Below are positions 7,932 through 16,194 of a stretch of 31,740 nucleotides of DNA, piece by piece. The stretch covers positions 1 through 31,740 of the forward strand of contig UQMY01000029.1 of NCBI GenBank assembly GCA_900542325.1, given 5' to 3'. The translations under genes and the position numbers were made by a program. The stretch's first letter is position 1; every line of letters starts with the position of its first letter. The stretch is from an uncultured Collinsella sp. Lineage in GTDB: Bacteria > Actinomycetota > Coriobacteriia > Coriobacteriales > Coriobacteriaceae. Under the pieces are notes generated by a model. That model searched no databases. It saw only the letters and a program-made list of their open reading frames with translations, and was not told where the DNA came from.

Positions 7932-8954
7932 ATGACGGCAAGCGACGCGACCGCGACAATTAAAAAGGGGAATTCGGAGCCAAGTTTCGATAAAACGGCT
8001 CAGCGCATCCTCAATCTTTTCTTTGTGCTCAACAGCTCCCCCGAACCGCTGACGACCGAGCAGATCGTCTTGGATTCTGACCTGGGATATGGCTCGGGCA
8101 ATATCGACTCGGATAAGCGCAAGTTTCGGCGCGATCGTGACAAACTGCTCGAGCGTGGCATCTTAATCAAGGAGGTTCGCCCCGCCGGTGCGCAGGAGAC
8201 CGAGGAAAGCTCGTGGACAATCGACCGCGAGCACACGTTTGCTGCAGGCGGCCTCATCACCGCAGACGACGCCGATATCCTGCTCAACGCCATCGACCAG
8301 ACGTTAGCGGCCGGCTCATCCACCTTTGCCGCGCCGCTTGCCGATATTCGCTCCAAGATTGCCTACCTCACCGGCATGTCGGCGGTGGACGATGCACCGA
8401 TCCGCCGCTCTCCCACCGTCGATGCGGTATGGAGCGCCTTTGCCGAGCGGTGCGCGCTGCGATTTTTATATCAGAACGGACGCGGCGAGCAGAAAGAACG
8501 TACCGTCTGCGTCTACGGCATGTTCGAGCGCGAGGGCGTGGCGTACTTCTGCGGCCTCGACAATGTCACCGACGACATCAGGACATTCCGCTGCGACCGT
8601 ATCGTTCGCGCCTGGCGTCCTTCGAAGGCCTACGCCATCCCCGCGGACTTCAATCTCAACGACTATCTGTTCTTTGAATTCGATTTTGCCGACCGACCGC
8701 CCGTTGCAGCCACGTTCTCGTTCGCCCCTCAGACGCAGATCGATATGATCAACGGCCTCACGCGCGGGCGAGGTGAGCTCGCACACACCGATGCGGGATG
8801 GACCTGGACCGTTGACGTGCGTGACCTTGAAGCCGCCGCCTCATTTTGCATGGCTCACGCCACGGACGGCATGAGGCCCATGGCCCCCAAATCGCTCAAG
8901 CAGGCGTGGAATCACCTCATCGAAAGGACGGTGCACGAGCATGCCCGTGCGTAA
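7932..8954 (+). CDS. WYL-domain transcription regulator (PafB/PafC-like), first of pair
   Basis: This is a 340-residue protein. Residues about 18-85 form a winged helix-turn-helix with a basic stretch (D-K-R-K-F-R-R-D-R-D-K-L) of the kind seen in WYL regulators. A linker follows, then a WYL-type sensor domain (about 150-250) ending in the usual R-T-F-R-C-D-R-I strand, and a C-terminal extension. WYL domains bind nucleic acid or small ligands and adjust DNA binding. The ATG at 7932 has GAGGA six bases upstream. The next gene starts inside its last codons (14-bp overlap), so the two are translated together. In many actinobacteria such an adjacent pair (PafB and PafC) forms a heterodimer that activates DNA-damage genes. 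A convergent DinG-type helicase next door fits that theme, but the target genes here are not known. Confidence 0.75.
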   Translation: MTASDATATIKKGNSEPSFDKTAQRILNLFFVLNSSPEPLTTEQIVLDSDLGYGSGNIDSDKRKFRRDRDKLLERGILIKEVRPAGAQETEESSWTIDREHTFAAGGLITADDADILLNAIDQTLAAGSSTFAAPLADIRSKIAYLTGMSAVDDAPIRRSPTVDAVWSAFAERCALRFLYQNGRGEQKERTVCVYGMFEREGVAYFCGLDNVTDDIRTFRCDRIVRAWRPSKAYAIPADFNLNDYLFFEFDFADRPPVAATFSFAPQTQIDMINGLTRGRGELAHTDAGWTWTVDVRDLEAAASFCMAHATDGMRPMAPKSLKQAWNHLIERTVHEHARA

Positions 8955-9858
8955 ACTCACCAGCGAGCAAAGACTCTCGCGCGCCATCGACATCATGGAG
9001 GCCCTCTACGCTGCCGGCGAGAATGGCATGGCACGAGACGAGCTTTGCAGCCGCTTTGATATCACGGGGACATCTCTCGACGAGATTCTCGAGATCGTCT
9101 CGACGCTCGCGGACCGAGAATCGGGTGCGCGTATCATCTGCGAATGCCACGGCGAGCGCGTGGTCCTCACCGGTGACGCCGGGCGTGTACTACCGCTGCG
9201 CCTGAGTGCCGCCGAGGGCGCTGTGCTCAACCACGAACTTGAATCGTTGGGGATCGAGCCCCAGGCGGCGGCTCGAATTCGACATGTTCTTCTACCCGAA
9301 GAGCTCGGCTATAACCAGCACGTCTCTGACACCGTCAACCACGGGTCGCACTGGCAGCAGCTGAGCTGCGCCATTCAGGACGGCGTTCGCTGTCGTATCT
9401 CGTATCGCTCGATGGACGATGCGCGGCCACGCGAGCGTCTGGTCGACCCCTTGCGCATTACAGCAAACGGCGACCAAACATATCTGATTGCCTGGGACAT
9501 CGCGGTCGATGAGCAGCGCACCTATCGCATGGATAAAATCGAGGGACTCACCTTGACGGAAGACTCCGTCGTGCCTCACGCACCGGACGTCGCATCCCTC
9601 CACGATTCCCTTGCCCGGACGCAGCGTAGCGCAAAGCTCTTGATGCCATTCGATATGGCGGAGCATCTGGACTGGGCCGGCATCACCCTCATCGAGCGCA
9701 GCGGGGCAGACATGGCAACGGTAACCGTGCATTACGGCTCCGAGCGTTGGCTACTGAGCCAGATAATCGCAGCGGGCGGAGCCATCCGCATCTTGGATAA
9801 CCCCACCCTGTCAAAGCGTCTGTGCGATATGGCAAAAACTCTCGTCTGTCCGCTTTAG
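8941..9858 (+). CDS. WYL-domain transcription regulator (PafB/PafC-like), second of pair
   Basis: This is a 305-residue protein with the same plan as the gene before it: a helix-turn-helix region at about 5-70 (starting L-T-S-E-Q-R-L-S-R-A), a middle linker, and a WYL core around residues 150-205 with Y-L-I-A-W-D and R-T-Y-R-M-D-K-I. The two proteins are clearly diverged rather than a recent duplication. The start overlaps the upstream stop by 14 bp, so translation is coupled and equal amounts are expected, consistent with a heterodimer. Its stop overlaps the stop of the leftward dinG-like gene by 4 bp, leaving no room for a terminator between the convergent genes. Confidence 0.75.
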   Translation: MPVRKLTSEQRLSRAIDIMEALYAAGENGMARDELCSRFDITGTSLDEILEIVSTLADRESGARIICECHGERVVLTGDAGRVLPLRLSAAEGAVLNHELESLGIEPQAAARIRHVLLPEELGYNQHVSDTVNHGSHWQQLSCAIQDGVRCRISYRSMDDARPRERLVDPLRITANGDQTYLIAWDIAVDEQRTYRMDKIEGLTLTEDSVVPHAPDVASLHDSLARTQRSAKLLMPFDMAEHLDWAGITLIERSGADMATVTVHYGSERWLLSQIIAAGGAIRILDNPTLSKRLCDMAKTLVCPL

Positions 9859-12749
9859 CGCCGCCGCTCGTGGCGTGCGCGCCACAGTTGCAGATAGTGC
9901 CCGATCTGCGCCGATTCGATGCGCTGGTAGGAGCTCGTGGGCAGCGACGTTAAGAACTTCTTGCCATAGCCCTTCGTCACCAGGCGAGGATCCGCCAAGA
10001 TCAGCACACCGCTATCGGTCGACGAGCGAATCAAACGCCCCGCGGCCTGCTTAACCTCGAGCACCGCCTCGGGCAGCGAATAGCGCGCCCATGCGCGGTC
10101 TTCGCGCAGGTTGCGCTCGCACGAGAGCGGGTCCGTGGGGCTCGAGAACGGCAACTTGGGAATGATGACGCAGCGCAGCGTCTCGCCGCTGGCATCAAAC
10201 CCCTCCCAGAAGGCCTTGAGCGCAAAAAGCGACGAGGCCGGTTCGTTGATAAACCGGTCGCGCAGGCGGCGAGGAGATGAGTTGCGCTGCTGGCAGTTGA
10301 GCTCCAGACCCGCACGGGCCATCTTGGGCTCAACGCGGGCGTATAGGTCCTCCATGTCGCGCCGATTGGTGAACAACGTGAGCACCGATCCGCCCATGGC
10401 AAGATGGGCGTCGACCAGTACGCGCTCGAGCGCCGTAAGATAGCTCTCACGATCGCGCGGATCGGGGATATCGCCCGCAACGACTACAGCCATGTTCGAA
10501 TCGAAGTCGTAGCTCGAATCCAAGTGCAGCGATGACGACGTTGAAGCACCGATGCGATCAAGGCCGACCGCATGGTTAAAGTGCTCAAAGCTTTTGGACA
10601 CCGTCATGGTCGCCGAGGCAAAGATAGCCGTGTGAACCTCGGGTAGCCACTCGGTTGCCAAAGCCTCGCCAATGTCGATGCGCTCTGCGGTCATCGACTC
10701 TCCGCCGGCACGAAGTCTGCGATTGACCTGCAGCGAGTACACGTAGTGTTCATCGGTGCCATCAATGATGAGTTTGAGGTTCTCGGCCAGCTCGTGCAGG
10801 CGGCGCGAGATATCACCCAGGTCGACAACAACCTCGGGCTTGTCGGCGGCGACGGCTTGCACCAGCGCGTCGACGCTCTTGTCAGCTTGTTCCAATGCGT
10901 CGATGCCAGTGTAGGCCGACTGTAAGAAATCATGCCAGTCGTCTGATTCGCGCAGCTCGGGGCCAATCCATAGATTGGCATTGTCATAACCCCCACGCGC
11001 ACGGCCGCCGAGCTCGCGAACGCCATCGAACACGTCGGCGATTGCCATGCTCGCGCGGGCAACCGTCGACGTCGCCTTGGCAGTAAGGCCCAGATAGAGC
11101 GTAGAGCCCTCGGAGGTTGCCAAATCACGGGAAACCTGGCTTAGTGCGCCGGTGCTCGAGCCACCCAGGCGCTCGAACAGGACGCGTGATTCGTCCGCCG
11201 ACACCACGCGCGCCCACTGACGGCGCGCCTCGCGCTCGATGGAATGGGCCTCGTCGATCACCCAATGACGAATCGGAGGCAAAATCCTGCCCTCGGCCGC
11301 GACGTTACGGAACAGCAGGGAATGGTTGGTGACCACCACATCGGCATGCGCCGCACGACGGCGAGCACCGTGGACCAAACATTTATCAGGGAAAAACGGG
11401 CAGAGGCGACGAGCACACTCGCGCGAGGCCGTCGTAAAGTCGGGACGGTTGACGCTGCGCCACCGAATGCCGAGCGAGTCGAGGTCGCCATCGGCTGATT
11501 GGCAGACGTACGCCATAATGACCGCGACCGCCGTGAGCGTGTCCGCCGGATCGCGCTTGGTGGTAATCTCGACCTGGCCGCGGCTCATGCGCTCAAGCTT
11601 GCGCAGGCACGGATAGTGGTCATACCCCTTGAGAGCGCAAAATGACAGACCACCGTCCAGTTGCTCCGCAAGTTTTGGCAGCTCATGGTACATGAGCTGG
11701 TCGGCAAGATTGTTCGATTTGGTCGCAATACCAACCGTGATGTTGTTACGGCGTGCTGCCTCGGCAAAAGGCACCAGATAGGCCATCGATTTGCCGACGC
11801 CGGTGCCTGCCTCAATTACTCGATGAGTGCCCGTGACCAGCGCATCGCGGACCTCGAGCGCCATCGCGATCTGCTCATCGCGCGGCTCGTAGGTGGGATA
11901 CATGCGATTGACCAGGCCGCCCGGGGCATAGTCCGCCTCGATTTCCTCGCGGCTCGGCATCTTAAGGACCGGTAGCTCGTCCGCATCAACGCGATCATCG
12001 GCCCGATCGGCCTTGAGAACGTCAGCACGAGCGGCGCTGAGAGAGAAGATAGAACCGGGGTTCTGTCCCGCCAAGAAGGAGAAGATGGGACGATAGGACC
12101 AGGGTACGTCGGGGTGCATGTCGGCCAGGCGCGCCATTAAGCCCTGAGGCAAGTCGGTGAGCGCCACGAGTAACACGCGCCACACACCACACAGGGCGTC
12201 GACATCTGCGTTGGCGCGGTGCGATACCGAGTCGCAGCCAAACAGGTCGGCCATGAAAGACAGCTTATGCGAAGCCAGGCGCGGAAGCGCGATGCGCGAC
12301 AGCGCCAGCGAATCGATCCAGATGTCGCTGACGTTGACACCGCCCTTGACCGACTCGATAAACGAGCGGTCGAAGGTGGCGTTATGCGCAATCACCGGGC
12401 AGCCGCCGACAAAATCGGCGAGAGCGGCCACGGCCTCGACGGCCGATGGGGCATCTGCCACATCGGCGTTTGTAATGCTCGTGAGTTCGGTAATCTCGGC
12501 GGGAATCAGCTGCTTGGGATGTACGAAGGTATCGAACCGATCGACAACCTCGCGGCCCGAAAGGCGGGCCGCTGATATCTCGATAAGCTCGTTGTCCTGC
12601 ACCGAAAGACCCGTGGTCTCGGTATCGAGGACGATAACATCTTCCTCGATGAGACCAAACGATTGGGTTTTGGCGCGCTCGGCAAGCGTGGCATAGGAAT
12701 CGATGACAAACTGCGGCGTTCCCGACGAAACAGCGTCCTCGATTAGCAT
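9855..12749 (-). CDS. dinG: DinG-family helicase with N-terminal DEDDh exonuclease domain
   Basis: This is a 964-residue protein. Residues 38-190 are a DnaQ-like 3'-5' exonuclease: ExoI D-T-E-T-T-G-L (Asp42, Glu44), ExoII H-N-A-T-F-D (Asp127) and ExoIII H-x4-D (His177, Asp182). Residues about 285-950 are a superfamily 2 XPD/DinG helicase: Walker A A-G-T-G-V-G-K-S (314-321), DEAH (499-502) and a helicase-C motif A-S-A-T-M-T. Four cysteines (381, 445, 450, 457) lie where iron-sulfur DinG/XPD enzymes hold their cluster. The nuclease-helicase fusion is typical of Gram-positive DinG, several of which lack the cluster cysteines, so their presence here is worth noting. It probably acts on damaged DNA or R-loops. 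The ATG overlaps the end of ddl by 7 bp without a strong ribosome-binding site, pointing to translational coupling. Confidence 0.85.
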   Translation of the reverse strand: MLIEDAVSSGTPQFVIDSYATLAERAKTQSFGLIEEDVIVLDTETTGLSVQDNELIEISAARLSGREVVDRFDTFVHPKQLIPAEITELTSITNADVADAPSAVEAVAALADFVGGCPVIAHNATFDRSFIESVKGGVNVSDIWIDSLALSRIALPRLASHKLSFMADLFGCDSVSHRANADVDALCGVWRVLLVALTDLPQGLMARLADMHPDVPWSYRPIFSFLAGQNPGSIFSLSAARADVLKADRADDRVDADELPVLKMPSREEIEADYAPGGLVNRMYPTYEPRDEQIAMALEVRDALVTGTHRVIEAGTGVGKSMAYLVPFAEAARRNNITVGIATKSNNLADQLMYHELPKLAEQLDGGLSFCALKGYDHYPCLRKLERMSRGQVEITTKRDPADTLTAVAVIMAYVCQSADGDLDSLGIRWRSVNRPDFTTASRECARRLCPFFPDKCLVHGARRRAAHADVVVTNHSLLFRNVAAEGRILPPIRHWVIDEAHSIEREARRQWARVVSADESRVLFERLGGSSTGALSQVSRDLATSEGSTLYLGLTAKATSTVARASMAIADVFDGVRELGGRARGGYDNANLWIGPELRESDDWHDFLQSAYTGIDALEQADKSVDALVQAVAADKPEVVVDLGDISRRLHELAENLKLIIDGTDEHYVYSLQVNRRLRAGGESMTAERIDIGEALATEWLPEVHTAIFASATMTVSKSFEHFNHAVGLDRIGASTSSSLHLDSSYDFDSNMAVVVAGDIPDPRDRESYLTALERVLVDAHLAMGGSVLTLFTNRRDMEDLYARVEPKMARAGLELNCQQRNSSPRRLRDRFINEPASSLFALKAFWEGFDASGETLRCVIIPKLPFSSPTDPLSCERNLREDRAWARYSLPEAVLEVKQAAGRLIRSSTDSGVLILADPRLVTKGYGKKFLTSLPTSSYQRIESAQIGHYLQLWRARHERRR

Positions 12750-13708
12750 GCAACGCCCGCTCGACGAAGTCCCATACGAATCAGACTGTCACACACCTGC
12801 GGGAACGTCATGTCATCGGTGTGGCGAATCTCATCCGGATACAGCGATGTATCGGTCATGCCGGGAATCGTGTTGGTCTCGAGGATAACGGGGCCGTCCT
12901 CACTCACGATAAAATCGCTGCGCGAGATGCCCAGGCAACCGAGTGCCTTATGGGCAGCACAGGCGAACTCCTGAGCACGAGCGTAGTTCTCGGGCGAAAT
13001 CTGCGCCGGAATGCGATGGATGTCCGTAGGGTCGACATACTTCACGTCCAGATCGTAGAACTCGCAGTCCTCGGGCTTACGGATTTCAACAATCGGCAGG
13101 GCGCGCACGTCATCCTCGCCGTATACGCCGACGGTGATCTCGGTACCCTCGATGCACTTCTCGACCAGCACTTTGTCGCCGTACTCAAACGCCTTGGCGA
13201 TTGCCGCGGGCAGCTCGGAGGGCTCATGGACCAGGGAAATACCGTAGCTGGAACCGTTGACGGCCGGCTTCACAAAGCAGCGCTCGCCACAAACCTCGAC
13301 GATATGATCGATATCGACTTCATCGCCCACCTCGAGCGCGAGGCCGGGGGCAATGGGAACGCCCGCCTTGGCGTACAGGAGCTTCGAGACCTCTTTGTCG
13401 GCACCGCAGGCGCTTGCGAGCACGCCCGAGGCCGTGTAGGGGATACCCAAGGTCTCCATGGCACCCTGCATGGCACCATCCTCACCGCCGGCGCCGTGCA
13501 TGGCGATAAACGCCACGTCGAAACCACCGGTCGCCATGGTTACCATAAAATCTTCGGCAGCCGTGTCGAGCAGCTCCACCGAAGTGTAGCCGGCCTCCTT
13601 CAAGGCCGCCACGACGTTCTTTCCCGAATTGAGCGAAATCTCGCGCTCAGCGGAATGACCGCCCGCCAAGACCGCTACGTGCATGTTCTCTAGGCTTTTA
13701 CCCGGCAT
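12743..13708 (-). CDS. ddl: D-alanine--D-alanine ligase
   Basis: This is a 321-residue ATP-grasp enzyme that joins two D-alanines for the peptidoglycan stem peptide, in the cytoplasm. Visible motifs are the N-terminal G-G-H-S-A-E-R-E-I-S-L (Glu21, first D-Ala site), H-G-A-G-G-E-D-G, V-K-P-A-V-N-G-S-S-Y-G (ATP site), the omega-loop F-Y-D-L-D-V-K-Y, and L-E-T-N-T-I-P-G-M-T (metal and second substrate site). The Tyr-containing omega loop and the overall motifs fit a D-Ala-D-Ala rather than a D-Ala-D-Lac ligase. The length is normal to slightly short. The ATG at 13708 is preceded by GAGGAGGAG seven bases upstream, which favours it over the internal Met9. It is the first gene of a two-gene unit with dinG. 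Confidence 0.93.
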   Translation of the reverse strand: MPGKSLENMHVAVLAGGHSAEREISLNSGKNVVAALKEAGYTSVELLDTAAEDFMVTMATGGFDVAFIAMHGAGGEDGAMQGAMETLGIPYTASGVLASACGADKEVSKLLYAKAGVPIAPGLALEVGDEVDIDHIVEVCGERCFVKPAVNGSSYGISLVHEPSELPAAIAKAFEYGDKVLVEKCIEGTEITVGVYGEDDVRALPIVEIRKPEDCEFYDLDVKYVDPTDIHRIPAQISPENYARAQEFACAAHKALGCLGISRSDFIVSEDGPVILETNTIPGMTDTSLYPDEIRHTDDMTFPQVCDSLIRMGLRRAGVAC

Positions 13709-13748
13709 GGGCAGACTCCTCCTCTATAATTTCTGCAGCTGATACCAT

Positions 13749-13778
13749 ATTGTAGCGATACCCTCTACGTTTCCCCAA
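13749..13778 (-). promoter_or_regulatory. Candidate promoter of ddl-dinG
   Basis: On the minus strand TTGGGG (13773-13778), an 18-bp spacer and TACAAT (13749-13754) lie about 40 bases before the ddl start. The -10 is good and the -35 weak. The 85-bp divergent gap must also hold the rlmN promoter, which I could not place. Confidence 0.35.
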
Positions 13779-13793
13779 AATCGAAAGGCTTCC

Positions 13794-14846
13794 ATGAATC
13801 CCAGGACTAAATCTCAGGACATTCGCGACTTGAGCCAAAACGATATTCGCGAGCTTGTGGCCGAACTTGGCCAGCCCGCCTTCCGCGCAAAGCAGCTCAT
13901 CGAATGGGTCTTTGAGAAGAACGTTTGTTCGTTTGACGATATGACCAACCTTCCCAAGGCTTTCCGCGAGCAGCTTAAAGAGGCTTTTGCCTTTGACACG
14001 CCGACTGAACTCACCAAGCAGATTTCCAAAGATGGCTCTCGCAAGTATCTGCTCGAGTACCACGACGGCATTTCCGTCGAGACCGTCGGTATGCCCCGTC
14101 GTAACAAGCTTTCCGTCTGCGTTTCCACCCAGGCAGGCTGTGGCATGGGCTGCGCCTTTTGCGCTACCGGTCTCAACGGCCTCAAGCGCTCTCTGACCGC
14201 TCAAGAGATCGTCGACCAGGTACTTCATGTATCCAACGATTTTGGCGAGCGTGCCACGAGCGTTGTCTTCATGGGCCAGGGCGAGCCGTTTGCCAACTAC
14301 GACGAGGTTCTCAAGGCACTGCGTATCCTCAACGACCCCGATGGCATCGGTATCGGCGCCCGTCACCTCACCGTCTCTACCAGCGGCGTTATTCCCGGTA
14401 TTCGCAAATTTGCCGACATCCCCGAGCAGTTCACGCTTGCCGTTTCCCTGCACTCCGCCATCCAGTCGACGCGCAACAAGCTCATGCCCGGTGTTAAGAA
14501 GTACACGCTGCTCCGCCTTCACGAGGCGCTTCAGCTCTACACCGAAAAGACTGGCCGCCGCCCGACCTATGAATATGCCATGATCGAAGGCGTCAACGAT
14601 ACGAATCCCGAGATGCAGGCACTCTGCGACTTCTGCGAGGGAACGCTGTGCCACGTTAACCTGATTCAGCTTAACGACATTGAGGGCAGCCCGCTCAAGC
14701 CGTCGCCGATTCATAAGGTTGAGGATCTTCAGCGTCGTCTTGAGTCCCGTGGCATCGAGACCACGATTCGTAACTCCCGTGGTAACGATATTGACGCCGC
14801 TTGCGGACAGCTGAAACAGCGCTTCAAAGTTCAGAAGAACGCATAG
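13794..14846 (+). CDS. rlmN: Dual-specificity 23S rRNA A2503 / tRNA A37 C2-methyltransferase
   Basis: This is a 350-residue radical SAM enzyme that methylates carbon 2 of adenine 2503 in 23S rRNA and usually of A37 in some tRNAs. The [4Fe-4S] motif is C-G-M-G-C-A-F-C (Cys116, Cys120, Cys123). Cys109 in S-V-C-V-S and Cys337 in A-A-C-G-Q-L match the two mechanistic cysteines of the family. V-F-M-G-Q-G-E-P matches the SAM-binding G-E-P region. The length is typical. The RlmN/Cfr distinction is settled by the long N-terminal accessory domain (K-Q-L-I-E-W-V-F). The ATG has AAAGG six bases upstream. It stands alone, divergent from ddl and ended by a hairpin at 14884-14920. Confidence 0.93.
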   Translation: MNPRTKSQDIRDLSQNDIRELVAELGQPAFRAKQLIEWVFEKNVCSFDDMTNLPKAFREQLKEAFAFDTPTELTKQISKDGSRKYLLEYHDGISVETVGMPRRNKLSVCVSTQAGCGMGCAFCATGLNGLKRSLTAQEIVDQVLHVSNDFGERATSVVFMGQGEPFANYDEVLKALRILNDPDGIGIGARHLTVSTSGVIPGIRKFADIPEQFTLAVSLHSAIQSTRNKLMPGVKKYTLLRLHEALQLYTEKTGRRPTYEYAMIEGVNDTNPEMQALCDFCEGTLCHVNLIQLNDIEGSPLKPSPIHKVEDLQRRLESRGIETTIRNSRGNDIDAACGQLKQRFKVQKNA

Positions 14847-14864
14847 GGGAGTCGCACTCCAAAA

Positions 14865-14880
14865 CGTTTCATGTGAAACA
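14865..14880. promoter_or_regulatory. Degenerate parS-like site
   Basis: CGTTTCATGTGAAACA matches the parS consensus TGTTTCACGTGAAACA at 14 of 16 positions. It lies just after the rlmN stop, about 2.1 kb from the perfect cluster. It may be a weak ParB site or a decayed one. Confidence 0.5.
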
Positions 14881-14883
14881 TCG

Positions 14884-14930
14884 AACGGCCCCTGTTGCAT
14901 GATATGCAACCGTGGCCGTTTCATTTATTG
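14884..14930 (+). terminator. Terminator of rlmN
   Basis: AACGGCC (14884-14890) pairs with GGCCGTT (14914-14920), with an inner GTTGCAT/ATGCAAC hairpin, followed by a T-rich but interrupted tail. Confidence 0.6.
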
Positions 14931-14965
14931 ACCTCAATTTTGGACCGCTGCTAGCTTTCCCATTT

Positions 14966-15011
14966 TTTTTGGACAAAATAAGGGACCCTTGTCTCATGAA
15001 TCAGACAAGGG
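14966..15011 (-). terminator. Terminator of the rsmG-parA-parB unit
   Basis: A 9-bp stem, CCCTTGTCT (14986-14994) with AGACAAGGG (15003-15011), is followed on the minus strand by a T-rich tract and then eight more T (complement of 14963-14970). It lies 34 bases beyond the stop of the small gene after parB. Confidence 0.65.
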
Positions 15012-15036
15012 CCCCTCAAAATATGCAGGGTAATTG

Positions 15037-15048
15037 TTAGGTACCTAA
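15037..15048. repeat. 12-bp palindrome, copy 1
   Basis: TTAGGTACCTAA is a perfect palindrome overlapping the stop codon of the small gene after parB. An identical copy lies at 18541-18552. It may be a protein-binding site; function unknown. Confidence 0.5.
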
Positions 15049-15299
15049 TAGCCTACATTTTCCCATTGGTTGCTAACCCAACCTTGATTAATCTTAGGAT
15101 TTTTCGTTACCTGAGCAGTGCGCATGGCAACATCTTCTGTCATAACATCCATTTTCTTCTTGGATGTATCAACGATATCTTGCGCGCCACGAAGCAAACG
15201 ACCTCGAAGCTCATCGTCTGTCGCGATCTTATAGCCAGCGAAGGCACCAGCCGCGACAGTCGTCGCCAATGCAATCGCAGTTAAAATCTTATTCCTCAT
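15045..15299 (-). CDS. Small membrane-anchored protein of the parAB operon
   Basis: This is an 84-residue protein. The ATG at 15299 is chosen because a perfect AAGGAGG lies five bases upstream, inside the last codons of parB; a longer frame would start before that site. Residues about 4-22 are a hydrophobic, Ala-rich helix that could be a membrane anchor or signal. The rest is a charged helical tail (D-D-E-L-R-G-R-L, then T-S-K-K-K-M), reminiscent of YtxH-type small proteins. It overlaps parB by 11 bp, so it is translationally coupled to the segregation genes. I do not recognise a named family. Its fixed place at the end of parAB suggests, but does not show, a link to chromosome anchoring. 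Confidence 0.65.
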   Translation of the reverse strand: MRNKILTAIALATTVAAGAFAGYKIATDDELRGRLLRGAQDIVDTSKKKMDVMTEDVAMRTAQVTKNPKINQGWVSNQWENVGY

Positions 15300-16194
15300 C
15301 TTGGCCTCCTTGATCAAACTGAATCATTTCGCCAAGAATACGAGAGAGCTCTTCCTCGTCTTTAAACTCAATCTCGATCTTATTCTTTCCACGCGAGCTC
15401 TTCACACGCACGTTGGTATTAAAAACCTGACGAAGCACGCGGGCAGCCTTTTTAAAAGACTGAGGCGTTGCAGGCCTCGGTGTCTTAGGTGTCTCTCCGG
15501 CAGAAAACAACGGAGCAAGATTTTCTGTCGCTCTAACGGAAAGGCCTTCTGCAACAACCTTCTCAGCAAGTCGAATCCTTGCATCTTCATATGGAACTGC
15601 AAGAATCGCTCTCGCATGGCCAGCAGTAAGCTTGCCCTCGAAAATCATCTGCTGTACGACTTCGGGAAGATCTAGCAAACGAAGTGAATTTGTAATTGCA
15701 GAACGAGACTTACTGACAGCCTTTGATAACGCCTCTTGTGTCATACCGCTAGCATCAATGAGCTGACGATAACCCTTCGCCTCTTCGACGGGATTCAAAT
15801 CAGAACGCTGAAGATTCTCGATAAGAGCAAGAGCGAGCATCTCCTCATCATTAACTTCCTTAATGATGACAGGCAGTTCCTCAAGACCAGCAAGCTTTGA
15901 CGCTTGGTAACGACGTTCACCAGCAATGATCTCATAGCCGTTTCCGTGCTTGCGAACCAAAAGCGGCTGCAAAACACCATGCTCTTGGATTGACTCACTC
16001 AACTCGCGAAGTTCAGTTTCGTTAAAGTGAATTCGCGGCTGATTAGGGTTGGGAACGATATCCTCAATAGGGAGTTTTGTTTCAGATGCGGCATTTGAAG
16101 CAGATGCAGCCGAACCACCGGTCTCATATTCGGCCTCTGAGACCAAAGCATTGAGACCACGTCCTAATCCGCCACGTTTCTTTGCACTAGGCAC
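15289..16194 (-). CDS. parB: Chromosome partitioning protein ParB (Spo0J)
   Basis: This is a 301-residue CTP-dependent DNA clamp that loads at parS and organises the origin with ParA and SMC. The N-terminus has the basic G-G-L-G-R-G-L-N-A-L ParA-interaction peptide. The CTP-binding core shows G-E-R-R-Y-Q-A (92-98) and E-N-L-Q-R (126-130). A helix-turn-helix follows at about 150-175 (M-T-Q-E-A-L-S-K-A-V-S-K-S), then a linker and the C-terminal dimer domain. Length is typical of chromosomal ParB. The start is GTG, overlapping the parA stop by 8 bp. Perfect parS sites lie just upstream of parA in the same operon. Confidence 0.95.
   Translation of the reverse strand: MPSAKKRGGLGRGLNALVSEAEYETGGSAASASNAASETKLPIEDIVPNPNQPRIHFNETELRELSESIQEHGVLQPLLVRKHGNGYEIIAGERRYQASKLAGLEELPVIIKEVNDEEMLALALIENLQRSDLNPVEEAKGYRQLIDASGMTQEALSKAVSKSRSAITNSLRLLDLPEVVQQMIFEGKLTAGHARAILAVPYEDARIRLAEKVVAEGLSVRATENLAPLFSAGETPKTPRPATPQSFKKAARVLRQVFNTNVRVKSSRGKNKIEIEFKDEEELSRILGEMIQFDQGGQDEE

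Noticed and set aside
13698..14924. Long open frame on the minus strand opposite rlmN
   Set aside because: It is fully antisense to a clear radical SAM gene and shows no recognisable motifs.
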